A DNA stretch of 64,000 nucleotides from Acidimicrobiales bacterium (lineage in GTDB: Bacteria > Actinomycetota > Acidimicrobiia > Acidimicrobiales > MedAcidi-G1): the NCBI GenBank assembly GCA_016845305.1, contig JAERSW010000039.1, forward strand, positions 43,922 to 107,921. The letters run 5' to 3'. A model generated the notes under the pieces. That model searched no databases. It saw only the letters and a program-made list of their open reading frames with translations, and was not told the DNA's origin. This document shows positions 17,706 to 26,203 of this stretch, in pieces. The translations under genes were made by a program, and so were the position numbers. The first letter of the stretch is position 1. Each line of letters opens with the position of its first letter.

Positions 17706-18800
17706 ATGGGCGACCACGGCTTCCCCACCTCGGCCGACGGGCTGACCGCCGCCTGGCTCACCGACGTCCTCACCGGGGCCGGCGAGCTCGACGGTGGCCG
17801 GGTGGCCGGCTTCGAGGTCGAACCCATCGGACAGGGGGTCGGCCTCATGGGCCTCCTCCACCGCGTCACGCCCGCCTACGAGGGTGGGGCGGGGCCGGCG
17901 TCGGTGGTCCTGAAGTCGCCGGTCGACCACGAGCAGACGCGCTTCGTGACCCGGACGTTCGAGTTCTACCGCAAGGAGGTGGCCTTCTACCGGACCGCCG
18001 CCGACCTCAGCCCGCTGGCCACGCCGAGGTGCCTGGCCGCCGAGCACGACCCGGAGAGCGACGACTTCGTCCTGCTCCTCGAGGACCTGTCGGACGCCAC
18101 CGTCCACAGCCAGTTGGACGGGTGCCCGCCGGACCTCGCCGAGTACGCCGTCCGGGCCCTGGCCCGACACCACGCCGCGTTCTGGGAGAGCCCGACGTTC
18201 GCCGACGAGCTGTCGTGGCTGCCGTTCGGCTGGGATCCACCCATGCCCATGGGCGTCCAGCACGGCGTGGCCACCTCGTGGGAGCCGTTCCTGGCCGCCT
18301 TCGGCGACCGCGTCGGCGACGACATCCGGGCCATCGGCGAGCGCTTCCCGGCCGTGACCGCCGAGATGATGACCTTCCCGGAACGCCAGACCACCCTGTG
18401 CCACGCCGACTACCGCCTCGACAACCTGTTCTTCCGGGACGGCGACGGCGGCGTACCCGAGGTCGTGGCCATCGACTGGCAGATCTGCGTCAAGACCGTC
18501 GGCGCCTATGACCTCGGCTACTTCCTCAGCCAGAGCCTCACCGTCGACGACCGCCGGACGCATGAGGCACGGCTCCTGGAGGCCTACCGGGACACGCTGG
18601 CCGAGTCGGGCATCGACTACCCGATGGACGCCCTCTGGGAGGACTACCGGCGCACCGCCCTGTTCTGCCTGTGCTACCCGATCCAGGCCGGGGGCGGCGT
18701 GGAGCTGGTCAACGAGCGGGCCATCCGCCTCGTCGGCGACATGCTCGACCGCGTCGTGACGACGATCCGGGACCTGGACGCCGCCGAACTCATGCCCTGA
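17706..18800 (+). CDS. Aminoglycoside-phosphotransferase/CHK-like kinase
   Basis: 364 residues with a protein-kinase-like small-molecule kinase fold: an N-lobe lysine in VVLKSPVD, the Brenner motif HADYRLDNLFF (catalytic Asp) and the metal Asp in VAIDWQICVKT. Resembles the ecdysteroid/DUF1679 branch rather than antibiotic kinases. The natural substrate is unknown. It begins 16 nt after metY on the same strand and may be in one transcript with it. Confidence 0.8.
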   Translation: MGDHGFPTSADGLTAAWLTDVLTGAGELDGGRVAGFEVEPIGQGVGLMGLLHRVTPAYEGGAGPASVVLKSPVDHEQTRFVTRTFEFYRKEVAFYRTAADLSPLATPRCLAAEHDPESDDFVLLLEDLSDATVHSQLDGCPPDLAEYAVRALARHHAAFWESPTFADELSWLPFGWDPPMPMGVQHGVATSWEPFLAAFGDRVGDDIRAIGERFPAVTAEMMTFPERQTTLCHADYRLDNLFFRDGDGGVPEVVAIDWQICVKTVGAYDLGYFLSQSLTVDDRRTHEARLLEAYRDTLAESGIDYPMDALWEDYRRTALFCLCYPIQAGGGVELVNERAIRLVGDMLDRVVTTIRDLDAAELMP

Positions 18801-18827
18801 CGCCCTGCTGCCCTGACCGGGGGTTCC

Positions 18828-19418
18828 TCAGCGAACCGCCGACAGGTGGCTGGTGTCGTTGAAGCCCCGGAGCGATGGACCCGCCGGGCCCGCCCCGATG
18901 GTCATGACCGAGGCCGGGGCCACGAAGGTCCGCCACGCCACCTCGTCGCCGACACCGAGCGTCCACGCCAGCGCCGCCTTGATCGGCGACACGTGGGTGA
19001 CCACTACCACCTCGGCGGTGCGGGACGCCTCGAACAGGTCGTCCAACGCCGCCCGCACCCGCCGGCCCAGCGACCGGTGGGACTCGCCGCCCGGTGGCGC
19101 CCAGTCCAGGTCGGCCCGCCAGGCCGCCCACGTGGCGGGCTCGACGTCGGCCACCGGGCGACCGTCGAACTCGCCGTAGTCCATCTCGATCCACCGCTCG
19201 TCCACCTCGACGGCTCCGGCGCCGGACACCGCGAACGCCTCGGCGGTGCGCCGGGTCCGCAGCAACGGGCTGGACACCACCCGGTCGACCGGGCCGACCG
19301 CCGCGGCGACGGCCGCGGCCTGCCGCTCGCCCACCTCGTCCAGGTCGGGATCGAGCCGACCCAGCAGCAGGCCCGACGCGTTGGCCTCGGTGCGGCCGTG
19401 GCGGACCACGTGCAGCAT
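18828..19418 (-). CDS. Histidine phosphatase (phosphoglycerate-mutase family)
   Basis: 196 residues. RHG motif VRHGRTEAN holds the phospho-His; the second catalytic His is in VVVTHVSPIKAAL, and the acid loop EMDYGEFDG follows the GpmB/CobC pattern. Probably a phosphatase on small phosphoesters; many actinobacteria have one fused to or near RNase HI. It starts one base inside the stop of the upstream membrane gene, so the four genes from 21117 down to here probably form one operon. Confidence 0.85.
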   Translation of the reverse strand: MLHVVRHGRTEANASGLLLGRLDPDLDEVGERQAAAVAAAVGPVDRVVSSPLLRTRRTAEAFAVSGAGAVEVDERWIEMDYGEFDGRPVADVEPATWAAWRADLDWAPPGGESHRSLGRRVRAALDDLFEASRTAEVVVVTHVSPIKAALAWTLGVGDEVAWRTFVAPASVMTIGAGPAGPSLRGFNDTSHLSAVR

Positions 19419-19903
19419 CAGCTCCGCCCCAGGGCGGTCAGGCGACCCTCGCGCAGGAACGCCCGTCGGGCCTCGGGGCGGTCCAGGCCGAAGCGTCGCC
19501 ACGCCCAGAGCCCCAGCGCGAGGCCGGCCACCTCCAGCACCACGCCGGTCGCCGCACGGTCGAACTCGGGGATCGGCCCGTCCCCCAGCGCGTCGAGGCC
19601 GGCGAACGGCCACCAGAACACCCCGGTGTCGGCCCAGGTCCCGTCGAGCACCAGGTGGGCCAGGAGGCCGATGGGCACGCCCAGCCACCGCCGCTGGACC
19701 AGCCGTCGGCCCCGCGCCACCAGCATCACGGCGGCCAGGGTCGCCACCCCGAACGCCGGCGTGTGCAGGACCCAGGGCCCGCCGACCAGGCCCTCGGCGA
19801 CCGGCAGCAGGGCACCGACCATCACGAGGCGCATGTCCATCGCCGCGCTCTCGAACACGAGCGCCACGGCGACGACCGCGCCGACGGCGAACCAGACGAA
19901 CAT
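19418..19903 (-). CDS. Membrane protein of the YbcI/DUF457-like type
   Basis: 161 residues, about four hydrophobic segments. His/Asp positions (HTPAFGV, LLAHLVLDGTWADTGVFWWPF) resemble the inner-membrane putative metal-dependent hydrolases of the YbcI/YdjM group, where HxxxD-type residues lie next to the membrane. No experimental function is known to me for the family. The C-terminal 40 residues are cytoplasmic and basic. Confidence 0.6.
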   Translation of the reverse strand: MFVWFAVGAVVAVALVFESAAMDMRLVMVGALLPVAEGLVGGPWVLHTPAFGVATLAAVMLVARGRRLVQRRWLGVPIGLLAHLVLDGTWADTGVFWWPFAGLDALGDGPIPEFDRAATGVVLEVAGLALGLWAWRRFGLDRPEARRAFLREGRLTALGRS

Positions 19904-19930
19904 CCCGTGGCTCCGGTCGTGGCGGTCGGG

Positions 19931-20635
19931 TCAGCGGGCCACGAGGCGGCCGCACTCGCTGCAGTCGGCCAGCGTGCCCTCGGGCAGCCGACGGACCCGA
20001 TCGGCCTCCACGGCCGGCATCGACGACGGGCACCCACTGCAGTCCGACCCCGAGAAGCCGACCACCGTGCTCGGCCCATAGGCCGCCCGGTTCCGCTCGT
20101 ACCGGACGAGGTCGTCGGCGGCCACGGCAGCCACCGCCTCGGCCCGACGCCCGTCGGACTCGGCCTGCTCCCGGACGATCTCCGCCTCGGCGTCGACGAG
20201 CGCTCCACGGGCCGCGGCGATCGCCCCGTCCTGCTCGTCGGCTGCGGTGGCCAGCTCGGCCAGACGGGCGTCGATCGGCTCGACCAGCTCCATCACCTCG
20301 AGGACCTGGCCCTCCAGGTCGTCCTGGCGGCGCCGCAGGTGGCCCATCTCGTCCTGGAGGCTGGTGGCCTCCTTCGGGCTGGTGATCCCGCCCCCGTAGA
20401 GCTTCTCGTCGAGCTCGGCCAGACGCGCCTCGACGGCCGCCACCTCGCCCTCGTAGCGGTTCTGTCGCCGGACGCGCTCGAGTCGCTCGAGGCCGAGGCC
20501 CTCGACCTCGACGTCGGTCGCCGCCCGGGCCGCCTCGGCCGCGGCGAGCGCGGTCCGCTCGAGCAGGTTGGCCCGCCGGTGGTCCAGTTGGCCCTTCAGG
20601 ACGTCCTCGGCCTGGACGGCGAAGAGGCCCTCCAT
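19931..20635 (-). CDS. Coiled-coil protein with C4 zinc ribbon (DUF164-like)
   Basis: 234 residues: a long a-helical hairpin rich in Ala/Glu/Arg (about residues 10-180, with the conserved LYGGGITSPKEATSLQDE turn in the middle) and a C-terminal zinc ribbon with CSGC and CSEC pairs. This is the CT398/DUF164 architecture; the family is linked to sigma-54 or secretion proteins in chlamydiae, but in actinobacteria no role is established. ATG overlaps the upstream stop by one base. Confidence 0.83.
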   Translation of the reverse strand: MEGLFAVQAEDVLKGQLDHRRANLLERTALAAAEAARAATDVEVEGLGLERLERVRRQNRYEGEVAAVEARLAELDEKLYGGGITSPKEATSLQDEMGHLRRRQDDLEGQVLEVMELVEPIDARLAELATAADEQDGAIAAARGALVDAEAEIVREQAESDGRRAEAVAAVAADDLVRYERNRAAYGPSTVVGFSGSDCSGCPSSMPAVEADRVRRLPEGTLADCSECGRLVAR

Positions 20636-21117
20636 CAGTAGACGCCGCCCAACTTGTGGTGGTCCCAGGTGATGACCGTCTCCGGCTCGACGACCACCGC
20701 CGTGCGCTTGGCCGCCCACAGGGCCACGGCCGGCTCGAAGTGCTCCTCGGGGATCTCCGGCTGGTTGCGGCGCATGACGGCCCGGGCCACCTTCCGGACC
20801 TCGTCGGCTCCATCCCCACCGTCATCGGCGTGGAGGACGGCCCGCCCCTTGATCATCACGCCCCGGAGCTTCTCGTAGACCAGCCCGTCCTCCAGCAGGA
20901 CCGTGATCCGGTCGTTGCGGTGGAGGTTCACGATCTTCTGCGACTTGGTGTAGGTGCCGAAGGCGAGGCGCCCGTCGATGGGGGCGAACCACAGGGTGGA
21001 CAGGTGGATGTCCCCGTCCCGGTCGTGGCAGGCCACCTGCAGGCTCTTCTGTTCCTCGATGAACGCCCACATCTCGTCGTCGGTCATGCGGATGCGGTCG
21101 CGGCGGCTCTCGGCCAT
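20635..21117 (-). CDS. PPOX-class (FMN/F420-binding split-barrel) protein
   Basis: 160 residues with the pyridoxamine-phosphate-oxidase-like split b-barrel: MTDDEMWAFIEEQKSLQVAC, STLWFAPIDGRLAFGTYTKSQKI, then VLLEDG and VMIKGRAVL. In high-GC Gram-positives many such proteins use F420H2 or bind heme/biliverdin; the cofactor is not decided here. First gene of the left-flank operon. Its upstream region is where the prophage sits, 83 nt away. Confidence 0.82.
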   Translation of the reverse strand: MAESRRDRIRMTDDEMWAFIEEQKSLQVACHDRDGDIHLSTLWFAPIDGRLAFGTYTKSQKIVNLHRNDRITVLLEDGLVYEKLRGVMIKGRAVLHADDGGDGADEVRKVARAVMRRNQPEIPEEHFEPAVALWAAKRTAVVVEPETVITWDHHKLGGVY

Positions 21118-21199
21118 GGTTCCCTCCCCCGCTCCCCTCCCGGGAGAGTCGGCACGGCGATCGTAGGCACCGGCGGGACCGTCGGCGAAAGCGTCCCCG

Positions 21200-21217
21200 A
21201 AAAGTTCGAATGCCCCG
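21200..21217 (+). other. Candidate attL core
   Basis: AAAAGTTCGAATGCCCCG matches AAAAGTTCGCATGCCCCG at 40889-40906 in 17 of 18 positions, one copy at each end of the phage gene block. The one mismatch is central, which is unusual for a tyrosine-recombinase core, so this remains a candidate. Confidence 0.5.
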
Positions 21218-21284
21218 GTTCAACCGCACGCCAGAAGGAGCGACTGCGCTGGCGGCTACCTTAGGTCGCCCTACGAGAGGCAAC

Positions 21285-22124
21285 GTGGATGCCGTGGCGG
21301 GAGGCTCGGTGGGCGGCTGGTTGGAGGCGGTGGACGGGTACGTGGAGCACAAGCAGCTGCTCGGGCAGTGGCGGCCGTTGTCGGCGCAGAAGTGCCGGCA
21401 GGTTCTCGTCCAGTTCGTCCGCGAGGTCGACGTGTGCCGGCTCGACGAGGCGTCGCTCGGCGGGTGGGTCAACCAGGCGGGGTTCGCTGCGGGGACGCGG
21501 ATCAACCGGTGGACGATCACGCGGGGGTTCCTGGCGTGGGCTGGGGTCGACGTGTCGGTGCCGTCGCCTCCGCAGCCGAGGTCGACGCCGCGGCCGCTGC
21601 GGGACGTCGACGTGTCGGCCCTGCTGGCCGAGTGTGATCTGCGAGACGAGGTGTTCGTGTCGTTGGCGGTGTGCGAGGGCCTGCGGACCGGGGAGATTCA
21701 CCGCCTCGATGTCGGCGACGTCGATATCGGCGGTCGGACCGTGTTCGTCGTCGGGAAGGGTGGGCATCAGCGGTGGGTGCCGTTGACGGAGGCGTCGGCT
21801 GCGCGGATCTGCCGGTACTGCGACGGTCCGCGTGGTTGGCGGCCCGGCGCGCTGGTCGCGAAGGACGAGCAGGGGTCGCGGGTGTCGCATTCGTGGTTCG
21901 GGAACCGGGCGCGGAAGTTGATGACGGCGGCGGGGATCAAGCGGCCGGGGGTGAACCTGCACGCGTTGCGGCACACGGCGGCGACCAGGTTGTGGATGGA
22001 GACGTCGGATCTGTTCATGACGCAGCAGCTGCTCGGGCATACGAACGTGGCGACGACGGCCCGGTATGTGGCGTCGAGGCCGACGGGGGCGATGCGCGAC
22101 GCGATGAACCGGGTGTCGTCGTAG
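21285..22124 (+). CDS. int: Tyrosine integrase
   Basis: 279 residues (from GTG 21285). N-terminal SAM-like DNA-binding domain (VDGYVEHKQLL to FLAWAGV), then the catalytic domain with Arg134 (CEGLRTGEIHRL), Lys158 (GKGGHQRWVPL), His226-x2-Arg229 (HALRHTAATRL), His252 (LLGHTNVATT) and nucleophile Tyr261. The frame is open upstream to an ATG at 21210, but that ATG lies inside the att candidate and has no ribosome site; GTG 21285 follows GAGAGG, and TACCTT at 21257-21262 could be its -10. Short XerC-like form with no arm-binding domain. Confidence 0.9.
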   Translation: MDAVAGGSVGGWLEAVDGYVEHKQLLGQWRPLSAQKCRQVLVQFVREVDVCRLDEASLGGWVNQAGFAAGTRINRWTITRGFLAWAGVDVSVPSPPQPRSTPRPLRDVDVSALLAECDLRDEVFVSLAVCEGLRTGEIHRLDVGDVDIGGRTVFVVGKGGHQRWVPLTEASAARICRYCDGPRGWRPGALVAKDEQGSRVSHSWFGNRARKLMTAAGIKRPGVNLHALRHTAATRLWMETSDLFMTQQLLGHTNVATTARYVASRPTGAMRDAMNRVSS

Positions 22125-22130
22125 ACGTAG

Positions 22131-22164
22131 GAACGCCCCCACCGGACGGTCGGTGGGGGCGTTC
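22131..22164. terminator. Bidirectional hairpin terminator after int
   Basis: GAACGCCCCCACCG and its exact reverse complement (14-bp stem) enclose a 6-nt loop, 6 nt after the integrase stop. It also lies downstream of the last leftward phage gene. No T-tract, as is usual at this GC content. Confidence 0.85.
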
Positions 22165-22223
22165 GGTTCGCGGCCCTGGGAGGAGGTCCGCGTCGAGTGT
22201 GTTGTACAGGCGGGGTGTGACAG

Positions 22224-22400
22224 TCAGGCGTGGGTGTTGCCGGCGAGGCGGACGACGAGGGTGATCGCTGCGGTGATGACGGCGGTTTCGGCGACCTTGC
22301 TGGCGGTGATGATGTCGACGACGTCGGACAGGTAGCAGCCGGACAGGGTCGCGAGGCCGGCGTGGACGCTGCCGGAGAACGCGCCGCGGATGCGGGTCAC
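22224..22400 (-). CDS. Very small phage protein with C-terminal hydrophobic helix
   Basis: 58 residues. The GTG start shares a GTGA overlap with the upstream stop, which argues for a real, coupled gene. The second half (VAETAVITAAITLVVRLAG) is a possible single membrane segment; the first half is mixed polar. Last gene of the lysis-end operon, so a holin accessory or antiholin role is possible but unsupported. Confidence 0.6.
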   Translation of the reverse strand: MTRIRGAFSGSVHAGLATLSGCYLSDVVDIITASKVAETAVITAAITLVVRLAGNTHA

Positions 22401-22843
22401 GGGTGCAGCTCGTCGATGCGGTCCTCGAGGTCGAGGAGCGTGTACCAGACGGCGTCGCGGTCGCCTTCGATGTCGAGGTCCTCGATGTCGGCGACGCGGA
22501 CCTTGAGGCCCTCGATCTCGTCGATGAGGACGTCGACGAGGTGTTCGGGTGCGAACCGTTCGATGTCTGCGACGCGGGCGTCGGTGAGGTCGTCGATCGC
22601 CTGAGCGTTCGCCTGGACGGCGGAGGTGAGGTCGCCGATCTGGGCGACGAACTCTGCGCCGGTTGCCTCCTGCAGCTGCACGACGGTTGATTCGAGGCCG
22701 CCGATCCGGTTGGCGAGCTGCGCTGCCTGCCAGACGACCATGCCCGAGGTGGCCGCGACGGACATGATGAGGCCGAGGGTGAGTTTCGACACCTTCACGT
22801 TCTTGAGTTCGTCCAGGCCGGACATGTCGTCGACGTCGGTCAT
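22397..22843 (-). CDS. Phage protein, one TM segment plus long coiled coil
   Basis: 148 residues: short N-terminus, a hydrophobic segment (about 22-45, LTLGLIMSVAATSGMVVWQA), then a heptad-rich acidic coiled coil (QLANRIGGLESTVVQLQEA onward) with recurring (V)ADIE units to the end. ATGA overlap with the preceding gene. The layout recalls spanin-like or tape-anchoring accessory proteins of the lysis module, but actinobacteria have no classical outer membrane, so I assign no function. Confidence 0.62.
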   Translation of the reverse strand: MTDVDDMSGLDELKNVKVSKLTLGLIMSVAATSGMVVWQAAQLANRIGGLESTVVQLQEATGAEFVAQIGDLTSAVQANAQAIDDLTDARVADIERFAPEHLVDVLIDEIEGLKVRVADIEDLDIEGDRDAVWYTLLDLEDRIDELHP

Positions 22844-23046
22844 CGGGCGGGTCCCTCCAGGCGTGCGAGGCGTTCGGAGTGTTCGACCAGGCGGTCCTCG
22901 AGGCGTTGGGTGCGTTCGTCGATCGACCGGAGCAGCTCGACGCTGGTGCCGTGCTGTGTGGTGTTCTCGACGCGGAGGCGGGCCACGAGGATGGCTGCCA
23001 GTGCGCTGATCCCCGCCGCGGCGATACCCGCGATCAGCTCCGCCAT
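22840..23046 (-). CDS. Small membrane protein, possible second holin
   Basis: 68 residues: an N-terminal Ala/Ile/Leu-rich TM segment (AELIAGIAAAGISALAAILVA) then a charged helical tail (LLRSIDERTQRLEDRLVEH). One-TM proteins with charged tails next to an r1t-type holin are common in actinophage lysis cassettes. The role as class III holin or holin modulator is inferred from position only. Confidence 0.6.
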   Translation of the reverse strand: MAELIAGIAAAGISALAAILVARLRVENTTQHGTSVELLRSIDERTQRLEDRLVEHSERLARLEGPAR

Positions 23047-23256
23047 CTACTTGACCAGGGAGGGCGACTTGTCGCCGATCTTCGACGCGGCGAACCCCTT
23101 GATGACCGACAGGCCGGACGCGAGGCCGGCACACGCGGCGGCCTCGACGGCGTCGATCGAATACAGCAGCCCCGACGTGTCGGCGAGGAGGAGCGCGGTG
23201 AAGCACTGGACGGCGGTCATGGCGGCGCGTTCGAGGAGGTCGAGGTACTCGGTCAC
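23047..23256 (-). CDS. Holin (r1t-like)
   Basis: 69 residues from a GTG that overlaps the endolysin stop as GTGA. The pattern matches r1t-type holins: ERAAMTAVQCFTALLLA first helix, a short turn with Asp, second hydrophobic helix (AACAGLASGLSVIKGFAA) and the C-terminal K-I-G-D-K-S-P-S-L-V. It would form membrane lesions to release or activate the endolysin made from the gene just upstream. Confidence 0.78.
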   Translation of the reverse strand: MTEYLDLLERAAMTAVQCFTALLLADTSGLLYSIDAVEAAACAGLASGLSVIKGFAASKIGDKSPSLVK

Positions 23257-23879
23257 TTCTTCGCCTCCTTGACGGCGTCGAGGACCTCGTCGAGCTTGTC
23301 GATGATCAGTTTCACGCCGTTGAAGAACCACGTGGCGAGGCCCTCCAGCTTTTCTTCGAGTTCCGGTGTCAACGGGTCCTCCTCGGGTTGCAGGTCATCG
23401 GGGAACGGGCCGGGTAGCGGGCCGCGGATCGTGGTGGCCTGGTGGTGCCACGGTTCGCGTTCGCCTCGGACGGTCGTGTGGAGGCCGAACGAGCGGAGGA
23501 TCTCGTGGATGTGCTGCCAGTCCTGCGTGCCGTGATGGGTGAGATCGACGGCGTACGTGTGCCCGTCGGGTTGTTCCATGTGCCAGGAGCCGAGGAACGT
23601 GGTGCCGGCGTGGCGGCCGATGATCCGGTCGGGGTTCGCAGCCAGGTTGAAACCGGGGCGGCCGGCCTTGTAGCCGTCGTACAAGTACTTCTGCTCGGCG
23701 CGGGTGCGGCCCGCGGACTCGATGCGGACGTGGTCACGCATCCGACGGCTGCGCCGGTACGCCTTGGCGAGGCGGAACGCGAGGAGCGGTTCGAGGAGGC
23801 GGACGTTTTCGTCGCCGTCGTCGCGGTACTGGGTGAGGTAGTCGAGGTCTTCCTGGTAGCCGTCGTAGACGTCAGTCAC
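23253..23879 (-). CDS. Endolysin, M15 D-Ala-D-Ala/L-Ala-D-Glu peptidase type
   Basis: 208 residues. Zinc-peptidase features: SAGRTRAEQKYLYDGY, first ligand region SWHMEQPDGHTYAVDLTHHG (H-x6-D type), and EPWHHQ near residue 145 (catalytic Glu/His and third ligand). It cuts peptidoglycan stem peptides at lysis. The C-terminal 45 residues are an acidic linker and an amphipathic helix (WFFNGVKLIIDKLDEVLDAV), perhaps a membrane or wall-targeting tail. No signal peptide, consistent with a holin partner next to it. Confidence 0.82.
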   Translation of the reverse strand: MTDVYDGYQEDLDYLTQYRDDGDENVRLLEPLLAFRLAKAYRRSRRMRDHVRIESAGRTRAEQKYLYDGYKAGRPGFNLAANPDRIIGRHAGTTFLGSWHMEQPDGHTYAVDLTHHGTQDWQHIHEILRSFGLHTTVRGEREPWHHQATTIRGPLPGPFPDDLQPEEDPLTPELEEKLEGLATWFFNGVKLIIDKLDEVLDAVKEAKK

Positions 23880-24138
23880 CGTTGGTCTCGGCGGCTTGGC
23901 GTTCTGCGACCCATGCGTTCCACGCGGTCACGCAGTCTGCCGTCCAGGTTGCGGCGGCGACGGAGACGACGCGGCTGTCCTCGCTGGCCGTGTCGTCACC
24001 GGGGACGAGGACGTGGCGATGGAATGACCGGGACAGTTCGACGCCGTCTTCGGTGACGACAGTCGCGGTGCGGACCTGGATCTGGCCTCGTTCGAGGACC
24101 TCGATCTTGTCGACGACGGTGGTCTTGGCGAGTGCCAT
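23872..24138 (-). CDS. Small phage tail-region protein
   Basis: 88 residues, b-rich first half (KIEVLERGQIQVRTATVVTE, ELSRSFHRHVLVPGDD) and helical second half (CVTAWNAWVAERQAAE). This type is common just after tail-fibre genes in Caudoviricetes; function not known to me. GGAG 5 nt before the ATG. Overlaps the endolysin start by 8 nt. Confidence 0.65.
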   Translation of the reverse strand: MALAKTTVVDKIEVLERGQIQVRTATVVTEDGVELSRSFHRHVLVPGDDTASEDSRVVSVAAATWTADCVTAWNAWVAERQAAETNGD

Positions 24139-24146
24139 TGTTTCTC

Positions 24147-24950
24147 CTATGAGTTGGCGTAGTACCAGCCGCCCAGCTGGAACCACGACGACGCGCTGAG
24201 GTGGTCGGCTGGGGTTGAATCGTCGGGTTGGCCGTTGCCGGCCTGGACGCGGATGCGGGTTCCGCTGCTGAGGTTGATGTACCCGAACGGAACCGGGTTG
24301 GTGTTCGACGACACGCCGCCCCATGTGAGCGCGAACGCCGCCTGGTCGGCGGACTCGGTGAGGTTCGCGGACGTGAACGGAAGGCCAGCGATGTAGAGGG
24401 TCCCGGACGGCGACGAGATGGCGGACAGGCTGAACGAGCCGCAGATGTGGACACAGCGGCCGATCTTGATGTACGCCATCGTGTTCTCGCCGCTGGCGAC
24501 AGTCGCGGTACCCGATCCGCAGTCGAGGGTGGGTGTCCAGGTGCCTTCCTCGTAGTCGTCGAGCGTGTTCGCGTCCGACGAGGCAAGGCCGTCCATCTTC
24601 AAACCGCCACCGGAACCGGTGAGCGTCAGGGTCGTGCCGTCGTAGGTGGCGGTCGACTCGGAGACCACCGTCGAGGAGCTGCCGTAGGTGGCGAGGCCGT
24701 CCGCGGTCGAGCCGGACCACTCGACGCCGCCGCCGACAGCGACCCAGGCGGAACCGTCGTACACCTCGACGGAGTTCGTGTCCTTCAGATAGGACACCTG
24801 CCCTTCGGCTGGTGACGAGATGGCGGTGGATCGGGCGGACGAGTCGGCGAACACGCAGACGGCCTGGTCCATGAGGTGCTGCTGGACGTCGACCGAGGCG
24901 GTCAGCACCGCCCCGGCCGAGAATTCCTTCCAACCGGCTGGGCTGGGCAT
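24147..24950 (-). CDS. Tail fibre / receptor-binding protein candidate
   Basis: 267 residues, Ser/Thr/Gly-rich. N-terminus contains VLTASVDVQQHLMDQAVCVF, a DGSAWVAV stretch typical of phage fibre trimer regions, then a b-rich C-terminal domain with TWTPTLDCGSG and IGRCVHICGSFSLSA, common in phage head-domain adhesins. Lies between the tail-tip gene and the lysis cassette, where receptor-binding proteins usually are. Host range is probably set here. Confidence 0.7.
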   Translation of the reverse strand: MPSPAGWKEFSAGAVLTASVDVQQHLMDQAVCVFADSSARSTAISSPAEGQVSYLKDTNSVEVYDGSAWVAVGGGVEWSGSTADGLATYGSSSTVVSESTATYDGTTLTLTGSGGGLKMDGLASSDANTLDDYEEGTWTPTLDCGSGTATVASGENTMAYIKIGRCVHICGSFSLSAISSPSGTLYIAGLPFTSANLTESADQAAFALTWGGVSSNTNPVPFGYINLSSGTRIRVQAGNGQPDDSTPADHLSASSWFQLGGWYYANS

Positions 24951-24958
24951 GTGGCCTC

Positions 24959-26200
24959 CTAAGGGGCGAGCTTGTTGGTGTCGAGGAGTCCGTCGATCTC
25001 AGAGTCCAGGATGAAGAACTGTGACGCTCCCGACCCTGAGGTCGACAGGCGCATCGTCCAGTCCTTCGGGGTGATGTCGTGGCGGACGCCTTCGCAGCGG
25101 ACGACCTCGAGGAGGTCGGTGGCGCTGCCGGCAGGACGGAACCGGACGGAGAAGCCATCCCACACTCCGAGCTTGGCGACCTTCTCGGCCTGGGCTTCGG
25201 TCATCGCCCGTGGCTTGCACGTCAGGTTCTTGACGCGAAGTGACGGCGTGGAGTGCAGCGCGACGAAGTTGGTGCACGCTTCCTTGACGTCGGTGTCGTT
25301 GAGGTTGAGGAGGTTGCGGCGGACGATGGTGCGGATCCCGTAGGCGGGTTCGCCGATGACGTTTTCGCGGTACTCCTGGTCGTTGCCGGTCGATCCGGCG
25401 TACACGCCGCGGGTGTACAGCAGTTCCTGGCCGAAGCTGGTGGTGAGTCCGGTCATCGGCGGTGTCTGGGTGGTGGTCGAGGAGCCGCCGAACGTGAGGC
25501 CGGTCGCTGTCGATGGGGCGTACCGCTTCTTGTAGGTGAGGACGTTGCCGCGTTGCGCGGCAACGGCTGTGGCACCACCTGGGAGTCCGTGCCGGCAGTA
25601 GATCGCTCCGTCCTCGGACTGGGAGAGCTTCGCCAGGTAGGTGAGCGTGTTCATCTGGGCGACGGTCTGGGCGGCCATCGTGATCGTCGACGTGTCAATG
25701 CTGCGGTCGACCGGTGACGAGCTGTTCGGATAGTTGACCTGGGCGTTGTCGAGGACGTTGGTGAACCTTGTCGATCCGACCTCCTCGGCGAACGTCGCGT
25801 TTCCTGTGGCCCCGTTGAGGTCGTCGGCGAGTTCGGTGCGCGACAGTTTCGAAAGGCCGTCGGATGCCTTGACGATGAGGACGCTGTCGGTCTTGTCGGG
25901 GTAGGTGACGTCGATGTCGTCACAGAACCCGCGGAACAGCGGCGTCGGCTGCGACGCACCGTTGAGGTAGACGAGGACTCGGACCTCGGCGTTGATCCAC
26001 TGGGCGTCGCTGTACGTGCCGCCGGTGAGTGGCCCGTACTTGGCGTCCTGGTTGTTGAGCGAGATGCGGCAGCTGCCGGCGGCGAACGCGTCGAGGACGC
26101 GTTCGCGGCCGACGTCGATCTTGATGGCGCGAACGTCGGCGGCGACGTCGCGGAACGATCCGTCGAGGTAGATCTGGACGACGAATGACGGGTCAGCCAT
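24959..26200 (-). CDS. Minor tail / tail-tip protein
   Basis: 413 residues. Starts MADPSFVVQIYLDGSFRDVA, a b-sandwich that resembles the N-terminal domain of distal tail proteins, then FRGFCDDIDVTY, KASDGLSKLSR, and a long insertion; ends near GVRHDITPKDWTMRLSTS. Follows the tape-measure gene by 3 nt. The best guess is a Dit/Tal-type baseplate protein that caps the tail; the single protein may cover both roles, since no second large tip gene exists. Confidence 0.75.
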   Translation of the reverse strand: MADPSFVVQIYLDGSFRDVAADVRAIKIDVGRERVLDAFAAGSCRISLNNQDAKYGPLTGGTYSDAQWINAEVRVLVYLNGASQPTPLFRGFCDDIDVTYPDKTDSVLIVKASDGLSKLSRTELADDLNGATGNATFAEEVGSTRFTNVLDNAQVNYPNSSSPVDRSIDTSTITMAAQTVAQMNTLTYLAKLSQSEDGAIYCRHGLPGGATAVAAQRGNVLTYKKRYAPSTATGLTFGGSSTTTQTPPMTGLTTSFGQELLYTRGVYAGSTGNDQEYRENVIGEPAYGIRTIVRRNLLNLNDTDVKEACTNFVALHSTPSLRVKNLTCKPRAMTEAQAEKVAKLGVWDGFSVRFRPAGSATDLLEVVRCEGVRHDITPKDWTMRLSTSGSGASQFFILDSEIDGLLDTNKLAP

Positions 26201-26203
26201 CGG

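Noticed and set aside
22153..22335. Plus-strand reading frame after the integrase terminator
   Set aside because: No ribosome site, and the opposite strand has a coupled GTGA-start gene fitting the operon.
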